This document shows, in pieces, positions 8,515 through 16,998 of a stretch of 40,859 nucleotides of DNA (position 1 is its first letter; every line of letters starts with the position of its first letter). The notes beneath the pieces were generated by a model, which saw only the letters and a list, made by a program, of their open reading frames with translations, made no database searches and was not told the DNA's origin. Source of the stretch: Sphingomonas sp. Root710 (GTDB lineage Bacteria; Pseudomonadota; Alphaproteobacteria; Sphingomonadales; Sphingomonadaceae); NCBI RefSeq assembly GCF_001429065.1, contig NZ_LMIB01000012.1, positions 1,019,460-1,060,318 of the forward strand. Direction: 5' to 3'. The translations under genes were made by a program, and so were the position numbers.

Positions 8515-8530
8515 AAAGAGTAATCTGAAT
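8515..8530. promoter_or_regulatory. cluster operator copy 7
   Basis: AAAGAG-TAAT-CTGAAT, 43 nt before the GMC start at 8574. It is the exact reverse complement of copy 9 at 17932, which makes chance occurrence unlikely. Confidence 0.72.
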
Positions 8531-8573
8531 TGAGCCAATAAGCGGACGCTAAGGGACGTCTGCAGGGGATGCC

Positions 8574-10289
8574 ATGACTGAACCTCGATACGACGTCATA
8601 ATCATCGGCGCTGGAGCCGCCGGTAGCGTTCTGGCTGGTCGCCTTTCGGAAGACGCGCGGACGAATGTGCTGCTGATCGAAGCGGGGCCGGACGAGCCGC
8701 CCGGACGGGAGCACCGGGAAATCCGCGATCCCTTTCCGACTTCGGTCTACAATCCGCGCTTTTCCTGGCGCGGCCTGACCGCCGAAACGGGCGTCGCTTC
8801 CTTGAGCGGGGCGCAGCGCACGTCCCGGCCATTTCTGCAAGGACGCGGTGTCGGCGGCAGCGCCAATATCAACGGAATGAACGTGTGGCGCGGTCAGCCC
8901 GGCGACTATGACGAATGGGCAGATAGCGGGGCGGATGGCTGGGGATGGGAGAACGTCCTGCCCTATTTCCGAAAGCTGGAAACCGACCTCGACTTTTCCG
9001 GCCCGTTCAATGGCACGAACGGACCCATGCCGATGCGCCGTGTGCCGCCGGAAGCATGGGCGCCCTTTTCGCGCACGGTCGCGCAGGCCATGGCTCGTCA
9101 AGGCTTCCGGCAGATTGATGACTATAACGCGGATTTCGCTGATGGATTTGCCAGCCTGCCGATCAGTAGTCTCCCCGACCGCCGCATAACCCCGGCGACC
9201 GCCTATCTCACCGAAGCGGTTCGCAGGCGCGGAAACCTTAAGATTCTTGCCGATACGGTGGTTCAGCGCATCCACATGGAAGGCAAACGTGTGACAGGCG
9301 TTGAACTGTGCCCTGCCGATGGACCGAAAATCCTGCGAGCCTCCACCGTTATCGTAGCGTGCGGGGGCGTCTTGTCCCCCGCCTTGCTGCTGCGGTCGGG
9401 GGTGGGTCCGGGCGCACACCTTCAAAGCGCAGGCGTACCGGTCGTGGCAGATCTTCCCGGGGTGGGCCGCAATCTCCAGAACCATCCCTCGATCAACGTC
9501 ACGTCCTACCTGCCGCTGAGGAGCATGCAGCCGCTTTTGCAGCGGGCAATCGCGCAGAATTGCCTGCGTTACTCCTCGAACATGGCGGGATGCGCGGCGC
9601 ATGACATGGGATTGGTCGTGTTCAATCGCACGGCGTGGCATCCCTTGGGCCGACGCATAGGCTCGGTCGTTCTCTCGGTCCACAAGGCCTATTCGATCGG
9701 ATCGGTCTCACTGGCTTCGCCGGATCCTGCCGCCCTGCCCGACATCCGCTTCAATACGCTCCACGACCCGCGCGACTTCGATCGGATGGTCTCGGGTCTC
9801 AAGCTGATTCTCGATCTGCTAACCGACCCGGATGTGAAACATGTTCGCAATGAAGCCTTTCTTCCGGATCCCAGGATCGTAGCAAAATTTGGCCGTCGCA
9901 CGGCATGGAATGTATTTCGTACAGCTTTCATCGCATCCGTTCTGGACATCGGACCGCTGCGGCGCGCGTTGCTGGGCGATGCCCTTCTCGACCTTGAAGC
10001 GCTTCGAAACGACGATCAGGCGCTGGCGGACTATGTGCGCCACCGCACCTCCCTATCCCATCATGTCTGCGGGACATGCCGCATGGGCAGGCCGGACGAT
10101 CCCCTTGCCGTTACCGACCAGAACGGAAGGGTTCGAGGGATTGTGGGCTTGCACGTCGGCGACCCATCGATTTTTCCCTCCATTCCACGGGGCGGCATGC
10201 ACATCCAGGCCATCATGGCCGCAGAGAAGCTGGCCGATGCGATCAAGGCGGATATCCAGACCCAGCGGAGGGACGGAACAAGTGGCTGA
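8574..10289 (+). CDS. GMC-family FAD oxidoreductase with His/His active site
   Basis: A 571-residue flavin alcohol oxidoreductase. FAD loop GAGAAG (residues 12-17), signature 1 GRGVGGSANINGMNVWRG, signature 2 region GGVLSPALLLRSGVG, and catalytic segment HHVCGTCRMG (His497). Where the other two GMC proteins here have GNTNAP, this one reads RGGMHIQA, so the second catalytic residue aligns to His543. A His/His pair is typical of glucose- or aryl-alcohol-oxidase-like enzymes, which suggests a substrate or electron acceptor different from its neighbours. About 30-40 residues are inserted around 410-450. Start: ATG 8574 after GCAGGGGATGCC. It overlaps the next GMC gene by 8 bp, so the pair is translationally coupled. 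Confidence 0.92.
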   Translation: MTEPRYDVIIIGAGAAGSVLAGRLSEDARTNVLLIEAGPDEPPGREHREIRDPFPTSVYNPRFSWRGLTAETGVASLSGAQRTSRPFLQGRGVGGSANINGMNVWRGQPGDYDEWADSGADGWGWENVLPYFRKLETDLDFSGPFNGTNGPMPMRRVPPEAWAPFSRTVAQAMARQGFRQIDDYNADFADGFASLPISSLPDRRITPATAYLTEAVRRRGNLKILADTVVQRIHMEGKRVTGVELCPADGPKILRASTVIVACGGVLSPALLLRSGVGPGAHLQSAGVPVVADLPGVGRNLQNHPSINVTSYLPLRSMQPLLQRAIAQNCLRYSSNMAGCAAHDMGLVVFNRTAWHPLGRRIGSVVLSVHKAYSIGSVSLASPDPAALPDIRFNTLHDPRDFDRMVSGLKLILDLLTDPDVKHVRNEAFLPDPRIVAKFGRRTAWNVFRTAFIASVLDIGPLRRALLGDALLDLEALRNDDQALADYVRHRTSLSHHVCGTCRMGRPDDPLAVTDQNGRVRGIVGLHVGDPSIFPSIPRGGMHIQAIMAAEKLADAIKADIQTQRRDGTSG

Positions 10290-11937
10290 CGCATGGGAAA
10301 CCGATTATATCATCGTCGGCGCGGGATCTGCCGGGTGCGTCCTTGCCAATCGCCTCTCCGCTGATCCTGCCGCGCAAGTCCTGTTGCTGGAGGCCGGAGG
10401 CGACGACCGGCCCCTGCGGGAACCGAGACACTTCTGGTCCAACCTGATGATCCATGTTCCCGCCGGTTTTGCGAACACGATCACCGACCCAAGGGTGAAC
10501 TGGCTGTACCGCACGGCCCCGGATCCCTCGACAGGTGGCCGGGTATACACCATTCCGCGCGGCAAGACTCTGGGCGGGTCATCGTCGATCAACGGCATGG
10601 TTTATATTCGCGGCCAGCAGGCCGACTATGATTACTGGAACCAGATCGGATGCCGTGGCTGGTCGTGGGATTCGGTTCGTCCCTATTTCCTGCGCGCAGA
10701 AAATCGCGAACAGGGGCCGAGCGAGCATCACGCCGTGGGCGGGCCGCTCCACGTTGCTGACATAAGGTCTCGACACCCGGTATCGGAAGCGGCGATCGCG
10801 GCTGCGGTCGCCTTGGGCGTGCCCCAGCGGGATGTCAACGGCGGCGACCAGGAGGGTGTCTGCTATTATCAGCAGACGATGCGTGGGCGACTACGATGTT
10901 CGGCCGCAGCCGCCTATCTCCATCCGATAATGCGGCGTTCCAATCTGCGGGTGGAGATCCGCGCGCTCGTTACCCGGATTGTAGTGGAGCACAACAGGGC
11001 CGTTGGTGTCGCCTTCGTGCGGGATGGGATCAATCAAGTGGTGCGCGCGCGTCGCGAAGTCATCCTTTGCGGGGGTGCCGTCAATTCGCCGCAAATTCTC
11101 CAGCTTTCAGGGATTGGACCCGGCGCGCTTTTGCAGCGGCTTGGCGTACCGGTCATCCGGGACAGCGCTGAGGTCGGCGAAAACCTGCAAGACCATTACA
11201 TCACCACCATCCGCTATAATCTGAAGCACGGCGTGAAGAGCATCAACGAACAGTCGCACGGCGTGCGTTTCCTAGGCGAGGCGTTTCGCTATCTGATAGC
11301 GGGAAAAGGTCTGTTGAGCCTGCCGCCGGCACAGTTGGGGATCTTCGTGCGATCTCGCCCCGATCTGGCCGGTCCGGACATGCGCTTTCACGTCATGCCG
11401 GCCACCGTCGACGTGGAGCGCTATGCCAGGGAGGGAAAGCTCAGGCTGGAACGCTCTGCTGGATTGACGATCGCGGCGGGGGGCTTACGCCCCGAGAGCC
11501 GGGGGCATGTCCGGATCGTCAGCACCAATCCACGGCAGCCGCCGGAAATCGTTCCCAATTTCCTTTCTGATCCGCTGGATCAGGATATTGCGGTCCGGTC
11601 GCTTCAATGGGCGCGCGCGTTGGCGGCACAGGATCCTCTTCGCCCCCTGATCGCGGACGGGCCGATGTTCGACCTGCCGCTAGACGATTATGAGACGTGG
11701 CTCCGCTTTGCACGCGAGCGCGGGGTGTCCGACAATCACCTCACCTGCACATGCCGTATGGGCAGCGACGAAGGCGCGGTTGTCGATCCGGACCTGCGAG
11801 TGCGTGGCGTCGAGGGATTGCGCGTGGCGGATGCGTCTATCATGCCGCGACTGGTCAGCGGCAACACGAACGCTCCGGTGATCATGATTGCGGAAAAGGC
11901 GGCCGACATGATCCTCGGCCGCGTCCTCAGCGCCTGA
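10282..11937 (+). CDS. GMC-family FAD oxidoreductase (choline dehydrogenase-like)
   Basis: A 551-residue flavin alcohol dehydrogenase. FAD loop GAGSAG (13-18), signature 1 GKTLGGSSSINGMVYIRG, signature 2 GAVNSPQILQLSGIG, and catalytic residues His486 (NHLTCTCRMG) and Asn530 (GNTNAP). The start is a GTG at 10282 with GGAGGGAC about 6 nt upstream; the same frame is open further upstream, but that sequence is out-of-frame reading of the preceding GMC gene. The 8-bp overlap with the upstream GMC gene indicates coupled translation, so the two enzymes may act in sequence or form a complex. It converges on the 2-hydroxyacid oxidase, with only 3 nt between stop codons. Confidence 0.92.
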   Translation: MADAWETDYIIVGAGSAGCVLANRLSADPAAQVLLLEAGGDDRPLREPRHFWSNLMIHVPAGFANTITDPRVNWLYRTAPDPSTGGRVYTIPRGKTLGGSSSINGMVYIRGQQADYDYWNQIGCRGWSWDSVRPYFLRAENREQGPSEHHAVGGPLHVADIRSRHPVSEAAIAAAVALGVPQRDVNGGDQEGVCYYQQTMRGRLRCSAAAAYLHPIMRRSNLRVEIRALVTRIVVEHNRAVGVAFVRDGINQVVRARREVILCGGAVNSPQILQLSGIGPGALLQRLGVPVIRDSAEVGENLQDHYITTIRYNLKHGVKSINEQSHGVRFLGEAFRYLIAGKGLLSLPPAQLGIFVRSRPDLAGPDMRFHVMPATVDVERYAREGKLRLERSAGLTIAAGGLRPESRGHVRIVSTNPRQPPEIVPNFLSDPLDQDIAVRSLQWARALAAQDPLRPLIADGPMFDLPLDDYETWLRFARERGVSDNHLTCTCRMGSDEGAVVDPDLRVRGVEGLRVADASIMPRLVSGNTNAPVIMIAEKAADMILGRVLSA

Positions 11938-11940
11938 ATA

Positions 11941-13134
11941 TCACAGGATCGCGCGGGCCGGAGACAGGCGCGACGATGCAGATGCAGCGCGCGGCATGAC
12001 AACGATGTCGCGCCCGCGCAAATCCTCAATGGTTCGGCAGCCGAGCTGCAGCATGGTGCGCGCAACATCGGTGCGATAGATTTCCATGGCGCGGTCGACG
12101 CCCGCTTTTCCACCGGCAGCCAGTCCGTAGAGCGGCCCTCGTCCAAGAAACACCATGTCGGCGCCCATTGCGACCGCCTTGACGATATCTTCGCCTGTAT
12201 AGAAACCGCCATCGATGAACGTCGCCGCGCGCCCGTCGAGGGCTTCGACGACATCAGGCAGGCAATCGATAGTGGCCGGTGCGGATTCAAACACCCTTCC
12301 ACCATGATTGGAAATCCATACGCCATCGCATCCGATCGATGCTGCGCGAACGGCATCCTGCGCGGTCATCAGCCCTTTGACCACCAGACGCCCGCGCCAT
12401 CGGTCCCGCAGCTTGGCGAGATCCTCCCAGTCCGCATGGGTTTTTATCAACTTGCCGACGGGCGCGCGCTTGCGCAGTCTCCCGTCCGCCTGGCCATAGC
12501 GGAGGAGATTGCGCGGCGATGGCGGACCCTGCCGCATCGTCGCCATGAGCCAGGACGGGCGCAGCCCCATCTGGATGATCTTGGCAAGGTTGAAGGTGAA
12601 CGAACTGCCGAAGCCGTTGCGCGTATCGCGGTTGCGATTGGGAACCGACGTCGTGTCGACGGTCATGACGAAGACATCCACGCCCGCCGCCTCGGTCCGG
12701 GCAAGGATATCAGCGTTCACCTGTTCGTCGTTGAACGCATAGAGCTGGAACCAGCTGCTTTGTCCGGCGATAGCGGAAACTTCCTCGATGGTCGCGGTGC
12801 CCATCGTGCTATTTACTACCGGAACATTCAGGTCGGCCGCCGCCCGGGCGATCAGGCGATCCCCGCCAGGCCAGATCAACGCATTACCACCCGTCGGCGC
12901 AATGCCGAACGGAAAAGCATGATGCTTGCCGAAGACCGTGGTCGACGGATCGACCGTATCGCGATGCACCCCGGTCAGATAGGACGGTACCAGCTCGATT
13001 TCGTGCAACCGCTGGAAGTTCCGGTCTACCCCGTCGTCATCGCCGGCACCACCTTCGAGAAAGTCGAAGACGAAGCGCGGAACCCGCCCCCTGGCGGTTC
13101 GCGCAAGGTCGAAAATGGTTGCCCATCGGGTCAT
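11941..13134 (-). CDS. FMN-dependent alpha-hydroxyacid oxidase/dehydrogenase
   Basis: A 397-residue TIM-barrel flavoprotein of the lactate/mandelate/glycolate dehydrogenase family that oxidises a 2-hydroxyacid to a 2-oxoacid. Visible active-site elements are Gln130 and Tyr132 (FQLYAF), Lys253 (VVKG), and His277 with Arg280 in SNHGGR, the signature of the family. FMN-phosphate segments (FIDGGFYTGED, FLGRG) are intact. No membrane anchor is evident. It lies 40 nt downstream of amidohydrolase paralog 2 on the same strand, so the two are cotranscribed from the promoter carrying operator copy 8. A hydrolase releasing a 2-hydroxyacid for this enzyme is a reasonable but unproven reading. Confidence 0.92.
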   Translation of the reverse strand: MTRWATIFDLARTARGRVPRFVFDFLEGGAGDDDGVDRNFQRLHEIELVPSYLTGVHRDTVDPSTTVFGKHHAFPFGIAPTGGNALIWPGGDRLIARAAADLNVPVVNSTMGTATIEEVSAIAGQSSWFQLYAFNDEQVNADILARTEAAGVDVFVMTVDTTSVPNRNRDTRNGFGSSFTFNLAKIIQMGLRPSWLMATMRQGPPSPRNLLRYGQADGRLRKRAPVGKLIKTHADWEDLAKLRDRWRGRLVVKGLMTAQDAVRAASIGCDGVWISNHGGRVFESAPATIDCLPDVVEALDGRAATFIDGGFYTGEDIVKAVAMGADMVFLGRGPLYGLAAGGKAGVDRAMEIYRTDVARTMLQLGCRTIEDLRGRDIVVMPRAASASSRLSPARAIL

Positions 13135-13174
13135 CGGCGCCCCCTCCTCCGAAAATCAAAGCCCTACCAGCGCC

Positions 13175-14887
13175 TCAGGCCGCCCGCACCAGACGTCCCG
13201 GCAGCGCGCCGGTTGCTTCGCCGTGGCGGTAGGTGATCTGGCCACTGACAATGGTGGCGTCGAACCCCTTCACCTTCTGTCGGAGGCGGCGGCCGCCTGC
13301 GGGGAGATCGTGGACCGTCTCTGGCGAAGAAAGCTCCAGCGCATCAAAATCGATGATGTTGATGTCCGCTTTCATCCCCGGAGCGATCAGCCCACGGTCA
13401 GTCATCCCGACCGTGCGTGCCGTCAGGCCGGACAGGCGAGACACCACCCATTCAACGGGCAGGCGCTGCGATGGCGCGGCGTCTTTCGTCCAGTAGGATA
13501 GCATGAAGGTGGGGAAGCTTGCGTCGCACACAATACCGTAATGGGCCCCGCCGTCGCCCAGCCCCGGCACACCGCGCGCATGGGTCATCATCTTGCGGAC
13601 GCTATCCAACCGGGCGTCGCGATAATTGGCCGCCGGAAAATAAAAAATGGCCTTACCCCCGCTTGCAACCATCAGGTCGTAAACCAGTTCGAGCGGGCTG
13701 AAGCCCATGCGCGCCGCACGTGCGGCAATGCTCTGGCGGGGATCCGGATCGTAAACGGCTGGCGTGGTCATTTCATAGATGACGTCGAGCTTTTCGATGC
13801 AGGATGCCAGAAACGGACCGCTATGGTTCGGTGCCTCGTCCACCATCCGCCTGCGCAGATCAGGGTCGCGCATGGCGGCTACCTTTTTCCCGACCGGCAG
13901 ATTGCGCAACGGCTGGAAACTCGGCGTATTGAGGAAAGGGTGGTAGGACAGGTCAAGGCCGTACAGACCGCCTATCGGCCGGGGAGCCACCTGCGCACTG
14001 ATTGGCACATCATTGCCCAGCTCATCCATCAGGGCGAGGAAGCGGTCGCTGTCGCCGGGCTTATGCGGCCAATCCATCAGGCTGAATGATACCGGGCGGC
14101 CGGATACCTGCTGCAACCGCCTGATCCAGGAGAATTCCTCGTCCGGGTCCGCCATGTTGTTGGGGATGATCTGAAATATCCCCTTCCCCGTTCTGGCAAG
14201 ACCCTGCGCCAACGCTTCCAGCTCGCGCAACTCCGACGGAACGGAGGGGCACAGCACCCCGTCGCTCCGTTTATGGGCCAGTGAGCGTGACGTGCTCACC
14301 CCGATTGCGCCCGCCCGGATGCCCTCGGCCACGATATCCGTCATCGCGGACAGATCGGCGTCAGTCGGCGGCTCCAGCGCCGCTCCGCGCTCGCCCATCA
14401 CATAGACCCGAACGGCGGAGTGGGGCACATAGGAGGCGAAATCGACATCCGATGGCCGCTGCCCGATGAAATCCAGATATTGCGGGTATGTTTCCCACGT
14501 CCAGGGCAGGCCGGTGCTCATGACGATTTCGGGAATGTCCTCCACACCCTCCATCACGCTAATCAAACGCTCGCGGTCCTCGGCTCTGCACGGCGCGAAA
14601 CCGACGCCGCAATTGCCCATGACCGCCGTCGTCACGCCATGGTCCGATGAGGGGGCCAGCCTGTTTTCCCAGGTGATCTGTCCATCATAATGGGTATGGA
14701 TATCGACGAAGCCGGGCGTGACGACACGGTCCCTGGCGTCGAGTTCCTCAACACCGGAACCGGACACCTGTCCTACCGCCACGATGCATCTGTCGCGGAC
14801 GGCCACATCCCCCGCGAACATCTCCCGGCCGGTGCCGTCGGCGATCATGCCGCCACGAATGACCAGATCAAATTGTGCTTGCGCCAT
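13175..14887 (-). CDS. D-aminoacylase-like amidohydrolase, paralog 2
   Basis: A 570-residue metal-dependent amidohydrolase clearly homologous to the gene at 4749, end to end (HTHYDGQ.TWENRL, GNCGVGFAPC, VEDIPE, GLPW.WE, VPHS..R.Y.MG.RG). Metal-site residues are His64 and His66, Cys93 and Asp445 (LGDGGAHYG). As in paralog 1, the two further histidines of D-aminoacylases are not visible: the regions read FQIIPNNM and VSFSLMDW. Start at 14887 because CGGAGGCGCA precedes that ATG; an upstream in-frame start at 14953 has no site. Operator copy 8 is 72 nt upstream. It is cotranscribed with the 2-hydroxyacid oxidase. Keeping two divergent copies under one operator suggests two related substrates or stereoisomers. 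Confidence 0.88.
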   Translation of the reverse strand: MAQAQFDLVIRGGMIADGTGREMFAGDVAVRDRCIVAVGQVSGSGVEELDARDRVVTPGFVDIHTHYDGQITWENRLAPSSDHGVTTAVMGNCGVGFAPCRAEDRERLISVMEGVEDIPEIVMSTGLPWTWETYPQYLDFIGQRPSDVDFASYVPHSAVRVYVMGERGAALEPPTDADLSAMTDIVAEGIRAGAIGVSTSRSLAHKRSDGVLCPSVPSELRELEALAQGLARTGKGIFQIIPNNMADPDEEFSWIRRLQQVSGRPVSFSLMDWPHKPGDSDRFLALMDELGNDVPISAQVAPRPIGGLYGLDLSYHPFLNTPSFQPLRNLPVGKKVAAMRDPDLRRRMVDEAPNHSGPFLASCIEKLDVIYEMTTPAVYDPDPRQSIAARAARMGFSPLELVYDLMVASGGKAIFYFPAANYRDARLDSVRKMMTHARGVPGLGDGGAHYGIVCDASFPTFMLSYWTKDAAPSQRLPVEWVVSRLSGLTARTVGMTDRGLIAPGMKADINIIDFDALELSSPETVHDLPAGGRRLRQKVKGFDATIVSGQITYRHGEATGALPGRLVRAA

Positions 14888-14959
14888 TGCGCCTCCGATT
14901 CGTCCCCCCAGGGGACCTCTCCATGCCAACCAGTCTACAGGGCCAATTCCCATAACTCA

Positions 14960-14975
14960 ATAGAGATAACCCAAT
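14960..14975. promoter_or_regulatory. cluster operator copy 8
   Basis: ATAGAG-ATAA-CCCAAT, abutting the stop codon of the NHL-repeat gene and 72 nt upstream of amidohydrolase paralog 2 (minus strand). It implies that the amidohydrolase/oxidase pair has its own promoter and is not merely read through from the upstream SMP-30 operon. Confidence 0.65.
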
Positions 14976-15946
14976 TATGGTGAAGGTTCGCCGGAGAGAC
15001 GCCGCAGCTTATGAAGAGTGGGAAGCCCGAGCGGCCTTTCCTGAGCAGGAAAAAGGCCGGGCCATGCCGCATGGCTGACTTCTCCGATATAGACATCACC
15101 CTGGGAAGAAACGGCTATGCCATGGGGAGCAATCATGCGCCCCTCGCCCACCCCCGGAGGACCGAAATCGATGCTCCCCTGCTCGGTTCCCGCCGCGTCC
15201 AGTATCGTCAATCGTGGCCCCAGCTTAGGAAAATTGGCTGTAAATGCCATGTTTGGACCCAGATGACCGACATAGAACAGGTCGTTATGAGCGCCGCCCA
15301 TGCAGAGCGCGCAGGGGCGATGCAGATTGTGCCATTGCGCCTCCGGTATGCCGTCGCCATCGAACACCTGGATGCGATGATTTTCCCGATCGGCCACGTA
15401 GACCCATCCATCGGCATCACACACCAGATTATGGGGAAAATAGAATTGTCCGGGTGCTGGCCCCGATTCTCCCCATGTTTTTAACAGACGTCCGTCGGGG
15501 GTGAACTTATGAATACAGGCATTTTTATAGCCATCGGATACGTAGATCTCGCCCTGCGGCGAAAGCGCCGTGTGCGTACAGCGATTGAAGGGACGGTTGC
15601 TCATCATCGGCGCCGGGCGCCCAGGAACGCCGAGTTGCAACAACAGCTTGCCCTCGGGCGTGAACACGCGAACCGTATGGTCGCCATCATCGGTGCAATA
15701 GATGTTACCGTCCGGCGCCAGGTGCAGGCCATGGGGGTTCTGGAACAGGCCGTGCCCCCAGGTCCGCTGCACCTCGCCATCGCTGTTGACGACGATGATC
15801 GGATGCTCGCCCCGTGTGAAAAGATAGACCTGGTCGCGTGCGTCGACCGCGATCGCGGCGACATCTCCCAACACCATATCGTCCGGGAAGCGCCCCCAAT
15901 TGCTAACAAGCTCGTAGCGAAAACGCCCATTGCCGACGATAGTCAT
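14975..15946 (-). CDS. NHL-repeat beta-propeller protein
   Basis: A 323-residue six-bladed propeller built from NHL-type repeats, each with a pattern like NPHGLHLAPDGNIYCTD, FPHNLVCDADGWVYVAD and APHGIAVSSQGDVYIGE. Family relatives include peptidyl-amidoglycolate lyases and lactonase-like or scaffold proteins. The repeated His within N/F/A-PH-x-L/I resembles metal-binding blades of the lyase group, so a catalytic role is possible. No signal peptide is seen, so it appears cytoplasmic. It is third in an operon after SMP-30 and the esterase. The exact reaction is not inferable; hydrolysis or lyase action on a pathway intermediate is the likeliest type. Confidence 0.82.
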   Translation of the reverse strand: MTIVGNGRFRYELVSNWGRFPDDMVLGDVAAIAVDARDQVYLFTRGEHPIIVVNSDGEVQRTWGHGLFQNPHGLHLAPDGNIYCTDDGDHTVRVFTPEGKLLLQLGVPGRPAPMMSNRPFNRCTHTALSPQGEIYVSDGYKNACIHKFTPDGRLLKTWGESGPAPGQFYFPHNLVCDADGWVYVADRENHRIQVFDGDGIPEAQWHNLHRPCALCMGGAHNDLFYVGHLGPNMAFTANFPKLGPRLTILDAAGTEQGSIDFGPPGVGEGRMIAPHGIAVSSQGDVYIGEVSHAAWPGLFPAQERPLGLPTLHKLRRLSGEPSP

Positions 15947-15967
15947 AGAGCTGATTCTTCTCCCGTA

Positions 15968-16993
15968 TCAGCTTTTCGGCAGGATATGTTGCCGGAAGAA
16001 GGACGCCATGTCCTGCGCTGCAACCCGCGTTTCCGGAACATCCAGACCCGACAGATAGCGGCCATGACTCTGCCCCTCGTAGACGATCAGATGAGAGGAG
16101 GCGCCCGCGTCGCGCAGCTTTCGCTCCACACGGACCGTGTTCGACAGGAAAAGATCGCGCGTCCCACTTAGTAAAAGCGTTGGCGGAAATCCGTGAAAAT
16201 CGCCATAAACGGGTGAGAGAAGCGGATCCTTGAGGTCGCGGCCCCCGGCATATTGGAGCGCTTTTACACCCAACGAGCCTTCATAGCGCACAATATCGGC
16301 ATAGCGATTGACGAAATAGCTGTCGCCAGTCTCGGACAGATCCGACCAGGGCGTTCCGCAGACGATCGCACCCGGCACCGCTTCCCTCCGTGCGATCAGG
16401 CGCTGCACCAGGCACAATATGATTCCCCCGCCTGCGGAGGTTCCGAACAATCCGACCCGCGCCGGTCCCAGTTGAGAGGACAGTGTAAGCCAAACGGCGT
16501 CCGCATCATCCACGGCGGCTGGGAAGGGGTGCTCGGGGGGCATCCGATAATCGACCGCGACGGTGGCGAGCCGCCCTACGCTCGCGACGAACAGCGCTTC
16601 GTTAAGCCCTGCCTCGCCGCGCCCGCCGACATAGCCCCCGCCGTGGAAATTGACGATGGTACATCCGTTTTCCGGATCGCCCAGTTCTCGGGGAATGATG
16701 TGGTAGCAATGGACGCCGCCAATATCCTTCTTTTCCATTACAAGATTATTGTCGACGAGCAACGCGTCGATACGCGTCCGATTGGCGGCAGGGTCGGGAT
16801 TATATTGCCTGTCCCAACCGTCATTGGTGGTGGGAACGTCTGCCGGAAAAGACATGGTGGCCGTCAGCCCGATCCGCGCCTGCAATTCCGCGCTCACGGT
16901 GGAGGGAACAGGTAATTCGTGCGCGGGGACGATCTGCCCCGAATGAGGCGACGCAGCATCCCGCCCCGTCATCCCCGTTCCCGCTGGCGCCAT
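15968..16993 (-). CDS. alpha/beta hydrolase, hormone-sensitive-lipase (HSL) family esterase
   Basis: A 341-residue esterase. The HSL oxyanion motif HGGGY is at residues 117-121, the nucleophile elbow GTSAG at 184-188 (Ser186), and the acid and base are Asp280 (SGTRDLF) and His310 (GQSHGRY), a complete triad. The spacing fits the family. It starts 5 nt after the SMP-30 stop codon, so translation is coupled; an alternative start at Met8 (16972) is possible. There is no secretion signal, so the substrate must enter the cell. Probable role: cleavage of an ester, carbonate or lactone in the pathway. Confidence 0.9.
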   Translation of the reverse strand: MAPAGTGMTGRDAASPHSGQIVPAHELPVPSTVSAELQARIGLTATMSFPADVPTTNDGWDRQYNPDPAANRTRIDALLVDNNLVMEKKDIGGVHCYHIIPRELGDPENGCTIVNFHGGGYVGGRGEAGLNEALFVASVGRLATVAVDYRMPPEHPFPAAVDDADAVWLTLSSQLGPARVGLFGTSAGGGIILCLVQRLIARREAVPGAIVCGTPWSDLSETGDSYFVNRYADIVRYEGSLGVKALQYAGGRDLKDPLLSPVYGDFHGFPPTLLLSGTRDLFLSNTVRVERKLRDAGASSHLIVYEGQSHGRYLSGLDVPETRVAAQDMASFFRQHILPKS

Positions 16994-16998
16994 GGCGG

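Noticed and set aside
8466-9683. A 405-codon open frame on the minus strand opposite the second GMC gene
   Set aside because: Antisense shadow without motifs; the operator and ribosome site belong to the plus-strand gene.
9889-10281. N-terminal extension of the third GMC protein
   Set aside because: Out-of-frame reading of the previous GMC gene; the FAD-binding start and the ribosome site are at 10282.
15945-15960. Operator-like ATAGAG-CTGA-TTCTTC at the NHL gene start
   Set aside because: Only one half-site matches and it overlaps a start codon inside an operon; excluded from the 13 copies.
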